A DNA stretch of 64,000 bases from Opitutus sp. (GCA_024707325.1 JANPZY010000004.1:1044719-1108718); one strand, 5' to 3'. Positions 1 through 7,510 are shown, counted from the stretch's first letter. Numbers and translations are program-made. The notes: generated by a model not told the origin, from the letters alone.

Positions 1-363
1 GCGATGGTCCTCGAGGCCGACTGGAGCCTCGGTCGCAATCCCTCGAACATCGTGGAAATGACCGGCCTCGGCAGCCGCCACATCGTCAACGCCTACACCT
101 CCGGACGAAACGACGGTGTGCCCGGCGTGCATCCGGCCATACGCCCTACAACAACCTCGATCCGTGGGGCAAAACGCCGCACGGCCACAATCCCGCGCTG
201 GTTCAGCGATCGCGGTTATCCGGATTGGGATGCCGGCGGCTGGCCGCATCAGGAAGCGCATTTCAACACGCGCTATTCGTGGGCCAACGCCGAGTTCACG
301 CCTCGCCAGACCATGCGCGGCAAGATGGTCCTCTACGCCTACCTCGAAGCGCTCACGCGCTGA
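1..363 (+). CDS. C-terminal end of a GH9-like glycoside hydrolase (partial, frame-disrupted)
   Basis: The 5' part lies outside the window. The frame opens near GRNPSNIVEMTGLG and closes with NTRYSWANAEFTPRQTMRGK, a pattern I associate with the end of family 9 (cellulase-type) catalytic domains. Between about 137 and 205 the conserved reading (VHPGHTPYNNLDPWG) sits in another frame and then the first frame resumes. Two compensating single-base indels are therefore present, probably a lost G near 137 and a gained base near 205. A perfect hairpin follows the stop codon. The GH family is moderately certain; substrate cannot be judged from this fragment. Confidence 0.6.
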   Translation, partial: AMVLEADWSLGRNPSNIVEMTGLGSRHIVNAYTSGRNDGVPGVHPAIRPTTTSIRGAKRRTATIPRWFSDRGYPDWDAGGWPHQEAHFNTRYSWANAEFTPRQTMRGKMVLYAYLEALTR

Positions 364-400
364 GCACACCGATGGAGACGCGACGCCCTCGTCACGTCCT

Positions 401-438
401 GACAAAAAGCCGCGGCTCAAACGCCACGGCTTTTTGTC
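401..438 (+). terminator. Rho-independent-type terminator after the GH9-like gene
   Basis: A perfect 12-bp inverted repeat (GACAAAAAGCCG at 401-412 with CGGCTTTTTGTC at 427-438) encloses a short loop that contains a further GGC/GCC pairing. The run of A on one arm and T on the other would let it work on both strands. It sits 37 bases past the stop codon at 363. Confidence 0.8.
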
Positions 439-510
439 GCGTCCTTCCCTTTGTCATTCTGAACGAAGCGTCACCCTGTTTCCGCTCCGCGCTTCCGTGT
501 TTCCGTGATT

Positions 511-610
511 CGTCCCGGTTCGGCACGCACATTGTCCCGACCGTGTCCGCACATTGGCACGACGTGGTGCGCACACGAGTGCGGCAGGGCCCGAACTTGG
601 TCGCGACTCA
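511..610. repeat. 11-bp-period degenerate tandem repeat, locus 1
   Basis: About nine units of 11 bp, each ending in a GAC or CAC step (for example ATTGTCCCGAC, CGTGTCCGCAC, ATTGGCACGAC, GTGGTGCGCAC). The run lies between the 3' ends of the GH9-like gene and the convergent RidA gene. The rest of the 367-base gap (364-730) contains the terminator, a short CATTCTGAACGAAGCG motif near 455 related to the inverted repeat at 32515, and nothing else I can name. Confidence 0.7.
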
Positions 611-730
611 CATCGTATCCGGATTCTGGTGACATAGCGTCCTCGCCGCGACCCTTCCGCTCCCGACTCCGCGCCCTGCTCCAAGGGTTATCCGGGAAAC
701 GTCCGCCGAGGCGCGTCTGAACCCTCCGGC

Positions 731-1111
731 TTATTGCGCCGCGATCGCCGCCACTGATATCTTCATGCCCTGCGGACGAACCGGCAACTTGGCCCCCTGC
801 CGTGCCGGCGGATCCTCGGGGAACCAGCGCGCCCATTCTTCGTTCATGCCCGCAAAATCGCCTTCCTCCGCGACGATCACGGTTGCGCTGACGATCTTCT
901 CCATCGCACTCCCGCCCGCCACCAGGATCGCTTCGACGTTCCGCAGGCACTGCCGGGTCTGCTCTTGAATGGTCGCGCCAACGACTCTTCCGGTCTCCGG
1001 ATCAAACGGACCTTGCCCGGCGACGAAGATGAATCCGCCGGACTTCACGCCCTGACTATACGTGGGCGGCGGCGTGGGCGCATTCGCGGTGTGGATGATT
1101 TCTTTGCTCAT
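731..1111 (-). CDS. RidA (YjgF/YER057c/UK114) family protein
   Basis: A 126-residue protein of typical family length. RidA proteins hydrolyse reactive enamine/imine intermediates of PLP enzymes; other Rid subfamilies have different or unknown substrates. Family features visible are YSQGVKSGGFIFVAGQ near the N-terminus, a QTRQCLRNVEAIL helix, and the PPARQGAKLPV segment carrying the substrate-binding arginine. The C-terminal strand reads ISVAAIA where active RidA has a glutamate (as in IEIEAIA), so the canonical catalytic glutamate seems absent and this is probably a non-RidA Rid subfamily. It is monocistronic and convergent with the GH9-like gene. Confidence 0.85.
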   Translation of the reverse strand: MSKEIIHTANAPTPPPTYSQGVKSGGFIFVAGQGPFDPETGRVVGATIQEQTRQCLRNVEAILVAGGSAMEKIVSATVIVAEEGDFAGMNEEWARWFPEDPPARQGAKLPVRPQGMKISVAAIAAQ

Positions 1112-1179
1112 AAAAGAAGGGAGATGTCCGCTTAGGCCGACATCGGTGAATATACCGTAGCGCGCTCATGTCTGCACCG

Positions 1180-1278
1180 GATCGCGCCCGAGTGCGTCCC
1201 GAGTCGGGACCCCATGCGGACACGGTCGAGCCCGAGTGCGGACACGCTCGCAGCAACGTCCGGACCGCGTCGCGCGTC
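1180..1278. repeat. 11-bp-period degenerate tandem repeat, locus 2
   Basis: About nine 11-bp units such as GTGCGTCCCGA, GTCGGGACCCC, ATGCGGACACG, GTCGAGCCCGA and GTGCGGACACG. It lies in the spacer between the start of the RidA gene and the distal end of the cassette array, in the opposite polarity to locus 1. Confidence 0.7.
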
Positions 1279-1366
1279 TGCGCGATCCGACGCAAACCAG
1301 AGTGCACGCTCCTTCTTCGGTCCGTTTGCCCTGCCCCCACGTGCGCCTCGGCCGTGAACCACGTGA

Positions 1367-1615
1367 TCACCCCGGGGCATAAGAAAGCGTGAGATCGAGA
1401 GGAGGCCGCGAGAATGCATGACCGCATCTTCCACATCGCTCTTCATGTGACATTGCGAGATCGCCCGCAGCTTGCGCGAGATGGATACGTAGCCATGAGA
1501 GCTTGGATGGATCGACATTCTCTTTCGCACCGCAGTCGGTAGCGAGCCGCACGATTTCCGCACCGGACCGTTGGCTGTCGGCAAAGCCTGGACGGATCAT
1601 CGAAAGCTCACTCAT
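1367..1615 (-). CDS. Hypothetical protein at the distal end of the array (cassette A8, no attC)
   Basis: An 82-residue ORF whose ATG (1613-1615) begins two bases after the GTTCGGC core of the last attC, the position expected for a cassette gene. Downstream, down to the RidA gene, I find no GTTCGGC partner box and no second attC half. The cassette is therefore either truncated or this is flanking chromosome with a chance ORF. It has two CxxC-like cysteines (EERCGRCGH) and no signal peptide. No family recognised. Confidence 0.35.
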   Translation of the reverse strand: MSELSMIRPGFADSQRSGAEIVRLATDCGAKENVDPSKLSWLRIHLAQAAGDLAMSHEERCGRCGHAFSRPPLDLTLSYAPG

Positions 1616-1617
1616 TC

Positions 1618-1716
1618 GCCGAACGTTAAAGATGAGCCACGACGGCAGCTGGCGCGAGCTCTGCGCCAGCACGAGGCGTGACAAGCATACGCGTTGGCTC
1701 TGGCGTCTGGTTCGGC
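1618..1716 (-). repeat. attC site of cassette A7
   Basis: Outer boxes GCCGAAC (1618-1624) and GTTCGGC (1710-1716); inner boxes GAGCCACG and CGTTGGCTC. Most distal attC of the array, 99 bp. Confidence 0.9.
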
Positions 1717-1723
1717 CCTTTTG

Positions 1724-2253
1724 TCATCCAGTCTCTCCGATGGCTGCCAACTTCTCGCGGGCAAGCGCCCTGATCGCGCACCCAAACAACAGCAGCACGG
1801 CCCAAAGGACCGCTAGCGTGAACAGCAGGGCATCCGCTTCGCGATCCTCAGACTCTACTTCGTCATTCACTGGGCGGAGCGCGAGATCACCATCTACCGC
1901 AACGATCTCGAATCGGGTAAGCTTATCGCGCTTCTCTTTCGGATACCCGCGCCCGTCGAGAACCAACATCCCATCCCGAACTGCCCAGCGGCCCTTTCCT
2001 TCTTCTGACCAAACGCATTCGTGCGTGGTGATCACATACACGCTGTCGCGGCGAAGCTCGATAGTCGTGACTTCCATCCCGATGGGACGTGAATAAATCC
2101 CGGGGATGCCGTTCTTGAACGTCGCATCAGACCCAAATCCATATGCTGCCGCTCTCCCAATTGATGGGAAGTGCGATGAACCCCAAGATCCCCGCCGCAA
2201 ACACGACTGCAATGGCGACCACCGACAAAAAGGATTTTCGAGAGGATATTCAT
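1724..2253 (-). pseudogene. Cassette A7 gene: frame-disrupted membrane protein
   Basis: The start MNILSK (2253) is placed correctly 7 bases after the core site, but the hydrophobic helix that should follow (FLSVVAIAVVFAAGILGFI) is in another frame, and the remainder (KNGIPGIYSRPIGMEVTT onward) is in the third frame. At least two indels are needed, one near the A/T runs at 2228-2240 and one near 2125-2140. The rebuilt product would have an N-terminal membrane helix, a central strand-rich domain and a C-terminal helix LLFTLAVLWAVLLLFGC. It is either a decayed gene or affected by consensus errors. Family unknown. Confidence 0.55.
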
Positions 2254-2259
2254 GCCTTT

Positions 2260-2358
2260 GCCGAACGTCAAAGATCAGCCACACGTGTGCTTGGCGCAGG
2301 CCGTGCGTAAGCACGGAATGTGACAAGCATACGTGTTGGCTGTAGCGCCTGGTTCGGC
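2260..2358 (-). repeat. attC site of cassette A6
   Basis: Outer boxes GCCGAAC (2260-2266) and GTTCGGC (2352-2358); 99 bp; the arms GTGTGCTTGGCGC and GACAAGCATACGTG fold back on each other. Confidence 0.9.
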
Positions 2359-2365
2359 CCTCCGG

Positions 2366-2755
2366 TCATCGGCTCTCGTCGAGAATCTTCTTCTTTCGGG
2401 CGGCAAATTCTTCCTCCGTAATAACGCCGTCCTTTCGAAGCTCATCGAGCTTCCTCAATTCCGTGTAGATGTCGGATTCGATGGCGATCTTCTGATCCGA
2501 GCGAATCTCCATCTCAATCTTCTGCGCCGGAATCATCCCTTGATCGACCTTCACGAGCACTCCGTCGCGAAAGTAGTAATACGCGCCGTTGGAACGATAC
2601 GCCTTCACGCTTCCCTCCATGTATGCGACATCTGCGATCAGCGTGCGACGAAGCCACTGCTTCTCGGTCATACCAATTTGCGGACCGAATGTGCTTTGGC
2701 AGCCGACAAGCAACAGTGCGGACGTAAGTGCCCATGTGAGGTGCTGGAGCTTCAT
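2366..2755 (-). CDS. Cassette A6: lipoprotein with C-terminal SHOCT domain
   Basis: A 129-residue protein with a lipoprotein signal peptide (SALLLVGC lipobox, Cys about residue 19), so probably anchored in a cell-envelope membrane. The last 30 residues (LRKLDELRKDGVITEEEF followed by AARKKKIL) match the SHOCT short helical domain, usually an oligomerisation or membrane-associated module. The central part (VDQGMIPAQKIEMEI) is unassigned. It fills one cassette between attC sites. Fold of the tail is a confident pattern match; function is unknown. Confidence 0.8.
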   Translation of the reverse strand: MKLQHLTWALTSALLLVGCQSTFGPQIGMTEKQWLRRTLIADVAYMEGSVKAYRSNGAYYYFRDGVLVKVDQGMIPAQKIEMEIRSDQKIAIESDIYTELRKLDELRKDGVITEEEFAARKKKILDESR

Positions 2756-2762
2756 AGATTTT

Positions 2763-2861
2763 GCCGAACGTCATAGATGAGCCACGACGGGAACTGGCGC
2801 GGAGCGTGCGCCAGCACGATCCGTGACAGATCCCGGCGTTGGCTCTGGCGCCTTGTTAGGC
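2763..2861 (-). repeat. attC site of cassette A5
   Basis: Left box GCCGAAC (2763-2769), right box GTTAGGC (2855-2861). The mismatch between the two boxes is expected: the left box derives from the next cassette, A6. Confidence 0.9.
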
Positions 2862-2868
2862 ATCTGGG

Positions 2869-3381
2869 TCAGCGATTTCCTCGCGCTACTTCCAGTGCCA
2901 ACTGCCAGCGGAACAACTGCTGATCTTGCTCTTTTGATAGCGGTGCGGCGGACTTCTCAAGACTGGCAATCAACGCTTCTAGAACAGCGATCTCGTCACC
3001 CAGATCGACGTGATGCTGATTCGCCCACTGAAAGACGCAGAATGGATAATCTGGCAAATGACCAAGAATGTTCGAGTGCCCTACATATGGATCAGGTAGT
3101 CCGCGTGCGATAATCGCCGCGCGAAAGCTCTCCAGCTCTCTGCGGTTGAAGCGATACGCACCTAGCTTCTGTAGTGCTCCGAGTCGCTTCTCAGCGGAAT
3201 AGTGGAGGTTCTTGTCTTGCTCACACTGCGCAAGGAACGCTTCGCCGAAAGTTCTCAGGTCCTCTTCCTGTCGAATGCGGTCCTCACGCTTATGCTTCAC
3301 CAGCATATGCGCGATGCCTACGAGATATCCAGATAAGCCAGAAGCAGCGGCAGTGATGAGAATCTTTTCGAGGTCGGTCAT
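2869..3381 (-). CDS. Cassette A5: hypothetical protein with N-terminal membrane helix
   Basis: A 170-residue product. Residues 6-26 (KILITAAASGLSGYLVGIAH) form one membrane-spanning or membrane-associated helix, followed by a charged helical stretch (KHKREDRIRQEEDLRTF) and a soluble C-terminal part rich in aromatic residues. No cleavable signal is evident. Start ATG lies 18 bases after the GTTAGGC core. The matching GCCTAAC/GTTAGGC boxes at both ends mark it as a complete cassette. No family recognised. Confidence 0.75.
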   Translation of the reverse strand: MTDLEKILITAAASGLSGYLVGIAHMLVKHKREDRIRQEEDLRTFGEAFLAQCEQDKNLHYSAEKRLGALQKLGAYRFNRRELESFRAAIIARGLPDPYVGHSNILGHLPDYPFCVFQWANQHHVDLGDEIAVLEALIASLEKSAAPLSKEQDQQLFRWQLALEVARGNR

Positions 3382-3398
3382 CGGCGGAACGTGCTTTT

Positions 3399-3497
3399 GC
3401 CTAACGTTATAGATGAGCCACGCGCGACGCTGGCACCCGAGGCTGCTCCGCAGCCGAAGTGCCAGCGTCGCGCGTTGGCTCTAGCGACTGGTTCGGC
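3399..3497 (-). repeat. attC site of cassette A4
   Basis: Left box GCCTAAC (3399-3405), right box GTTCGGC (3491-3497). Arms GCGACGCTGGCAC / GTGCCAGCGTCGC form a long perfect stem. Confidence 0.92.
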
Positions 3498-3507
3498 TCT
3501 TTTGTGG

Positions 3508-4014
3508 TCATGGCAATGGGCTGCATATCTCCACCATGTGGCCGTCGATATCGCGCACGTAGGCTACAAATTGCCCCCATGGCTTTTGGCTTGGCTCGGC
3601 GAAAGCTGTCGCGCCTGCTTTCAAGGCACGCGCATAGATCGCCGGGACATCCGGAGTAACCAATGCAATCTCGCAGGCCAAAGGCGCGGAACTCGGTGAA
3701 GTGGTAATTGGGGCTTTCTTCAAACCGGCCTTCGCTAGTTCTAGACTGAGAAAAGCGAGACGGGTCGCGCCGGTCTCCAGCTCTCCATACGCCTTGCCGG
3801 CGTCGTCGTGGAAAAAGCGCTTCGAAAGCCCGAAGGCCTTTTCGTAGAACGCGAGACTCGCGGACACATCTTTGACATACAGGATCACGTAACCGAGCGA
3901 AACGGACGGTGTGCTCATTGTTTTTGAATCGGGTGCGGCGGATTCTTTTTTGGCTTCCGACGCTATCCCGACGCTGAACAGCGAGAAGAAGGTGAAGAGG
4001 AGAATTCTTTTCAT
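3508..4014 (-). CDS. Cassette A4: exported VOC-superfamily protein (glyoxalase / bleomycin-resistance fold)
   Basis: A 168-residue protein with an N-terminal signal peptide (MKRILLFTFFSLFSVGIAS). The mature part has the VOC pattern: LGYVILYVKDVSASLAFYEK at residues about 41-60, then a GELETG strand, and a second half ending FVAYVRDIDGHMVEI. VOC proteins bind a divalent metal and include dioxygenases, lyases and antibiotic-binding resistance proteins; the exact reaction cannot be read here. Only one VOC module (two beta-alpha-beta units) is present. An exported VOC protein is uncommon. A complete cassette with matching GTTCGGC ends. Confidence 0.85.
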   Translation of the reverse strand: MKRILLFTFFSLFSVGIASEAKKESAAPDSKTMSTPSVSLGYVILYVKDVSASLAFYEKAFGLSKRFFHDDAGKAYGELETGATRLAFLSLELAKAGLKKAPITTSPSSAPLACEIALVTPDVPAIYARALKAGATAFAEPSQKPWGQFVAYVRDIDGHMVEICSPLP

Positions 4015-4019
4015 GTTTT

Positions 4020-4136
4020 GCCGAACGTTAAAGATGAGCCACGATCATGCTTGGCGCGCAGCGTGCCGACGGAGCGAAGCGGAGGACAGCACGATGCGTG
4101 ACAAGCATGATCGTTGGCTCGAGCGTCTGGTTCGGC
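4020..4136 (-). repeat. attC site of cassette A3 (long, 117 bp)
   Basis: Boxes GCCGAAC (4020-4026) and GTTCGGC (4130-4136). Longer than the common 99-bp form because of an additional apical segment around 4068-4092. Confidence 0.88.
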
Positions 4137-4223
4137 TTTTTTGGCCACAAGACTGGCACTGGAGCGACTGCGCGATCCACAACGAACCCGCGATGCCAGC
4201 CGCGCCATGCGACTGCGGATGGT

Positions 4224-4514
4224 CTAAAGCTCAACATAAACTCGTGCCATCTTGCTGTCACCGCGTCGGTATCCTGGTCTCGCACCTGAAAATGTGTCTC
4301 CAGTCGCGGAGAGTCCAACGATCCTCGAAACTGTGAGCATATCCCACGCGTGACCACTGCTTCGATGATATCCGTCGATCTGATAGCAGCGAAGCAATTC
4401 GCTCCCGGCGCTCGAAACGCCATATGCGTGCGGCTCCACAAGGCGCGGTATTCCGCTATAGGTAAGCGAAAGCACCTTCCTGTTTCGGATAGCATCCACA
4501 ATTATCGCATTCAT
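4224..4514 (-). CDS. Cassette A3: small WYL-domain-like protein
   Basis: A 96-residue protein whose first 60 residues resemble the ligand-sensing WYL fold: AIRNRKVLSLTYSGIPRLVE, then PHAYGV and LLRCYQIDG. WYL domains usually sit in transcription regulators of defence and DNA-damage genes. Here there is no DNA-binding domain, only the sensor-like part and a short tail. The frame stays open upstream through the attC, but ATG 4512-4514 lies close to the core site and is the sensible start. Family assignment is tentative. Confidence 0.6.
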   Translation of the reverse strand: MNAIIVDAIRNRKVLSLTYSGIPRLVEPHAYGVSSAGSELLRCYQIDGYHRSSGHAWDMLTVSRIVGLSATGDTFSGARPGYRRGDSKMARVYVEL

Positions 4515-4531
4515 ACGGGGTTTCTTCCTCT

Positions 4532-4630
4532 GCCGAACGTTAAAGATCAGCCACACGTGTGCTTGGCGCGAGCCGTGCGTAAGCACGGATCGTGACAAGC
4601 ATACGTGTTGGCTGTAGCGCCTGGTTGGGC
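4532..4630 (-). repeat. attC site of cassette A2
   Basis: Left box GCCGAAC (4532-4538), right box GTTGGGC (4624-4630); 99 bp with the common CACACGTGTGCTTGGCGC arm. Confidence 0.9.
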
Positions 4631-4634
4631 TCTT

Positions 4635-5015
4635 TCATCGTTCGAACTCGATGACTGCGTCGCCGACGGAAACCAATCGAAAGCCGTAATTCTCGACCGC
4701 TGAACGGAGTGAAGACTCAAGCGTCGCTCCGATAATCTTCAGACGAGAATACGCGGGACGCTGAGAATACTCCCCATGGTGATCTTCAAGCGTATCGATC
4801 ATCGAAGCTGCACGCTCGGCTGGTGAAGCTTCTGGAGCGTCGACAAACCAGCTGAGATCGCCGTGCACCTCAGGCGTGAACTTCTTTTTTAGCTCCGCAA
4901 TCCATTGATGATTCACGACAGAATCAACGAGCCAGATCGCGGAATCCGGCGAAAGCTCACAAAGGCGTGCGCCATACGAACGATCCACCACGAAAACTAC
5001 CTGATCGGCGCTCAT
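4635..5015 (-). CDS. Cassette A2: hypothetical soluble protein
   Basis: A 126-residue product with no signal or membrane segment. It begins VVFVVDRSYGARLCEL and contains WLVDSVVNHQWIAELK, a layout that suggests a small alpha/beta domain, but no family is recognised. The start ATG (5013-5015) lies 7 bases from the GTTGGGC core. The stop is 5 bases from its own attC, typical of compact cassettes. Confidence 0.75.
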   Translation of the reverse strand: MSADQVVFVVDRSYGARLCELSPDSAIWLVDSVVNHQWIAELKKKFTPEVHGDLSWFVDAPEASPAERAASMIDTLEDHHGEYSQRPAYSRLKIIGATLESSLRSAVENYGFRLVSVGDAVIEFER

Positions 5016-5021
5016 TCTTTT

Positions 5022-5120
5022 GCCCAACGTCACAGATGAGCCACGCCGGCAGCTGGCACCCGAGGCGGCTCCGCCGCCGAAGTGCCAGCTGTCGGCGTTG
5101 GCTCTAGCGACTGGTTAGCC
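5022..5120 (-). repeat. attC site of cassette A1
   Basis: Left box GCCCAAC (5022-5028), right box GTTAGCC (5114-5120), pairing with the GGCTAAC core at 5615-5621 that starts cassette A1. Confidence 0.92.
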
Positions 5121-5127
5121 TCTGATT

Positions 5128-5610
5128 TCATACGATGAACGGCTCAACCTTCTCGATCTTCTTTCTCAGACGCTGCGCAACCTGAAATCCCGTCGACGTC
5201 AAAAAGCACATCCACTTTCCGGGTTCGATGTCGACCAACCCCAACCCGACCAACTCAGCAAGACCGCTCAGGTAGCGCGGAAAATCTCCACCACCGGGAG
5301 AAACGACCAATCCAAACTTACTCTTCAAACCGGAGTCCATCTTCTCTTGGTGGATGATCAGCGTGTGCAACAAACGACTGGCATCTCTGGATGGCTGATA
5401 ATCATCGAGATTCTGGTAAAGCGAATCGTCGAAAAAGCGCGTCGAACGAAATAGGCCGATCATCGCCGTGATAAGCTCGAGAATCAGACCACCGAAAAGC
5501 GCATTCAAATAACCGTCTTTAATCTTCACGACGTCCGCCATCCCAAGGAGCGTGAGAGCGGCGGTCGCTGCGAAGATTGCGAGAAAAGTATAGAAAAACG
5601 GCTTTTTCAT
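5128..5610 (-). CDS. Cassette A1: two-helix membrane protein with a winged-helix-like tail
   Basis: A 160-residue product. Two membrane helices lie near residues 5-26 (FFYTFLAIFAATAALTLLGM) and 36-53 (NALFGGLILELITAMIGL). The C-terminal half (YLSGLAELVGLGLVDIEPG ... FQVAQRLRKK) resembles the helix-strand layout of a winged helix but is not assignable. It is the first cassette after attI-like copy 1, with ATG 5 bases from the core. Confidence 0.7.
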   Translation of the reverse strand: MKKPFFYTFLAIFAATAALTLLGMADVVKIKDGYLNALFGGLILELITAMIGLFRSTRFFDDSLYQNLDDYQPSRDASRLLHTLIIHQEKMDSGLKSKFGLVVSPGGGDFPRYLSGLAELVGLGLVDIEPGKWMCFLTSTGFQVAQRLRKKIEKVEPFIV

Positions 5611-5614
5611 TTTT

Positions 5615-6080
5615 GGCTAACAGTGTAATTAGCCTCAACTCAGTTGATGTTGGCCCGAACGACCGGAGGCGAGGTCGTTCGAGTTTCGGCTGACGCAAGC
5701 AACCTTATGGTAAGGGGCTACGGCTTCGCAGGAGGCAACTATTGCGCTGTGCATGGTCCGGCTAAAGCGCAACTCGCGGGGACTTGGGGTTGAGGATGTA
5801 ACACGTGTCATACCGAGTCATAAGCCCCTTCTAAAGTGCGTCTTTTGCGATCACTCTGCCGGGTGCCTTGCGCTGATGCCATAGTCGCTGTTCGTGAGGT
5901 GAGGGGGAAACCAAGCGACGCGATGTTGCCGCGCGACAGCATGCGCGCCAAGGCGACATTTCAGGAAAAAGTCCCGGGTTTGCAGGCGGGACGGTGCGCT
6001 TACGGACGCGGTGAGGGCATCGCGGCTCCAGAGAACATGGTCCTCCTCTCTCCCATCGTTCCCGTCTCGAGAATTCGGCG
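5615..6080 (-). other. attI-like site, copy 1 (core GTTAGCC plus 462-bp conserved segment)
   Basis: On the minus strand a non-palindromic sequence ending TAATTACACTG joins the cassette core TTAGCC at 5615-5621. Positions 5619-6080 match 16353-16814 at all but seven positions, and identity begins at the invariant AAC of the core, as expected if IntI had inserted different cassettes at the same G^TT. Copy 1 stops exactly where the IS3 element begins. Local features are a palindrome TCAACTCAGTTGA and a hairpin CGAACGACC / GGTCGTTCG near 5651-5676. No integrase-like reading frame exists in it. Confidence 0.75.
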
Positions 6081-6105
6081 TGACCTGCCCCCCGAAGCTG
6101 GAGGG

Positions 6106-7041
6106 TTAAAACGAGAGAGCCGGATTGGTTGAGGTTGGTTTACGGACGATGGTTTCGACTGCAAGTGGCGGGTTGGGCCGGTCCAGAGGAGCCCCCATGG
6201 GGGCTCGCGGGATCTTGGCCGCAAACTCGCTGGGAGTGAGATCGCCCAGCGAGCTGTGCGGTCGGTTTTCGTTATAGTCTTCGCGGAACGCTTCGATGAT
6301 TGTCCGCGCATGACTGAGGTTGAGGAACTCGGTTTCGTTGAGGCACTCGTCGCGGAGCTTGCCGTTGAAGCTTTCGATGTAGCCGTTCTGGGACGGTTTT
6401 CCTGGGGTAATGAAGCGATGCTGCACCTGACGATCGTGCGCCCAACGTTCGAGCGCCAGGCCGGCAAACTCCGGTCCGTTGTCGGTAAGAACACTGGCTG
6501 GCCGGCCGCGCAGTTCGGTGAGGTAGTCGAGCGCGCGCGCCACCCGCGGCCCGGACAACGAGGTGTCGACCTCGATCCACAGGCATTCGCGGGTGTAGTC
6601 GTCATGCACGGTCAGCAGCCGCAGCGAGCGGCCGCTGGCCAGCCGGTCATGGACGAAGTCCAGACTCCAACGTTCGTTGGGCCGTTGCGGAGCATGGGCC
6701 GGCTCGACCCCACGGGCTAAGCGTTGCTTGCGCCGGCGTCGCTGCCGCACCTGCAAGCCTTCGGCCCGATAGAGCCGATACACCCGCTTGTGATTGTCAC
6801 CGAGCCCTTCGCGGCGCAGCAGCACCAGCAACCGTCGATAGCCCCAGCGTCGACGCAGCGCGGCATGGCGCCGCAAGGCGCTGCGCACGGGCAACTCATC
6901 ACCCCGGCCGTGGCACTGGTAGTAGTAGCTGCTCACGGCCAAACGCAGCAGCCCGCACGCCCGTGTCCTGCTCACCGGATAACCTGCCTTCAGGTAATCC
7001 ACGGCAGCGCGACGCGCGGCGGGCTCTACCAGTTTTTTGAG
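6106..7041 (-). CDS. IS3-family transposase OrfB (DDE integrase core)
   Basis: Frame 2 of the IS3 transposase, produced as an OrfAB fusion by -1 slippage. An HTH_21-like segment (YPVSRTRACGLL) comes first. The rve catalytic core follows, with the DDE triad visible in WSLDFVHD, LTDNGPEF and SQNGYIESFNGKLRDECL. The C-terminal NENRPHSSLGDLTPSEFA motif is typical. The frame is open further upstream but there it is merely antiphase to orfA. The element looks intact and could be active. Confidence 0.92.
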   Translation of the reverse strand, partial: LKKLVEPAARRAAVDYLKAGYPVSRTRACGLLRLAVSSYYYQCHGRGDELPVRSALRRHAALRRRWGYRRLLVLLRREGLGDNHKRVYRLYRAEGLQVRQRRRRKQRLARGVEPAHAPQRPNERWSLDFVHDRLASGRSLRLLTVHDDYTRECLWIEVDTSLSGPRVARALDYLTELRGRPASVLTDNGPEFAGLALERWAHDRQVQHRFITPGKPSQNGYIESFNGKLRDECLNETEFLNLSHARTIIEAFREDYNENRPHSSLGDLTPSEFAAKIPRAPMGAPLDRPNPPLAVETIVRKPTSTNPALSF

Positions 7042-7289
7042 TTCACATCCTTCAGCATCCGGATGTCCAGCGCCTGATCGGCGACGATCTTCTTCAGCTC
7101 CGTGTTCTCCCGCTCCAGCTGCTTGAGTCGGTGCAGCTGACTCGGCTCCAAGCCGCCGTAGCGACTTTTCCACCGATAGAACGTGCCACTGGAGATCGCG
7201 TGCTGTCGCAAGAGATCGGGCAACGGTTTGCCCATCTCGGCTTCCTTCAAGATCCCGAGGATCTGCTCCTCGGTGTGATGTTTCTTCAT
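7026..7289 (-). CDS. IS3-family transposase OrfA (HTH protein)
   Basis: An 87-residue protein with the HTH_Tnp_1 pattern HTEEQILGILKEAEMG, SGTFYRWKSRYGG, then a leucine-zipper-like LKQLERENTELKKIV that mediates OrfA/OrfAB multimerisation. The sequence CTCAAAAAACTGG near its end (about 7034-7046) is a good A6 slippery site for the -1 shift into orfB, which is read past residue ELKK. Confidence 0.9.
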   Translation of the reverse strand: MKKHHTEEQILGILKEAEMGKPLPDLLRQHAISSGTFYRWKSRYGGLEPSQLHRLKQLERENTELKKIVADQALDIRMLKDVNSKNW

Positions 7290-7355
7290 GTCGGGTGTTC
7301 ACTGTTTTCACCCGGCTTTCTCCCTCACGCCACTCCAGTTTCTGGGGGGCAGGTC

Positions 7356-7453
7356 ACTTCCTCCGCCACTGTCCCACCCGCTCCATCGAGGACGCACACG
7401 TGATGCCGCCGATCCCCCAGATCCATTCCTATCGTGTATGAGTTTGTGTTCAT
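7356..7453 (-). pseudogene. IS110-family transposase, N-terminal fragment cut off by the IS3 element
   Basis: From ATG 7451-7453 the minus strand reads MNTNSYTIGMDLGDRRHHVC, then VLDGAGGTVAEE, the start of a DEDD (RuvC-like) IS110 transposase in which the first catalytic Asp lies in GMDLGDR. The frame is lost at the IS3 boundary after about 32 residues. The remaining 90% of the gene is not found on the far side of the IS3 element. The 57 bases between 7454 and 7510 would be the element's leader. Confidence 0.8.
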
Positions 7454-7510
7454 AAGGCGTGTCTTTGACACCCGCGCTCTCGCGCGGATGCCTCACGCCT
7501 TCTCATTCCT

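Larger units (their letters stand above)
6081..7355 (-). mobile_element. IS3-family insertion sequence (IS407-like organisation)
   Basis: A 1275-bp element with terminal inverted repeats beginning TGACCTGCCCCCC at 6081 and ending GGGGGGCAGGTCA at 7355. It carries overlapping orfA and orfB with an A-rich slippery site, the IS3 layout. Flanking bases (GCG on the left, CTT on the right) show no target duplication, so the two flanks are probably not the two sides of one simple insertion. Confidence 0.9.

Noticed and set aside
4224..4598. N-terminal extensions such as MSRSVLTHG...VWLIF on cassette genes A3, B2, B10
   Set aside because: They are translations of the upstream attC and recur in unrelated cassettes; internal ATG codons next to the core site are better starts.
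5619..6080. Group IIC-attC intron as an explanation of the 462-bp repeat
   Set aside because: No reverse transcriptase frame and no recognisable domain V; junctions fall at the IntI cleavage point, not at an intron 5'/3' boundary.
5836..6132. ORFs within the attI-like copies (also 16570-16839) considered as integrase or a small protein
   Set aside because: No tyrosine-recombinase box, no hydrophobic core, and the reading frame is broken or diverges at the IS boundary; the conserved unit is the DNA, not a protein.
6106..7311. A 401-residue single-frame transposase
   Set aside because: Its first 90 residues are out of frame with orfA and carry no motif; the IS3 layout of orfA plus slippage into orfB explains the region.
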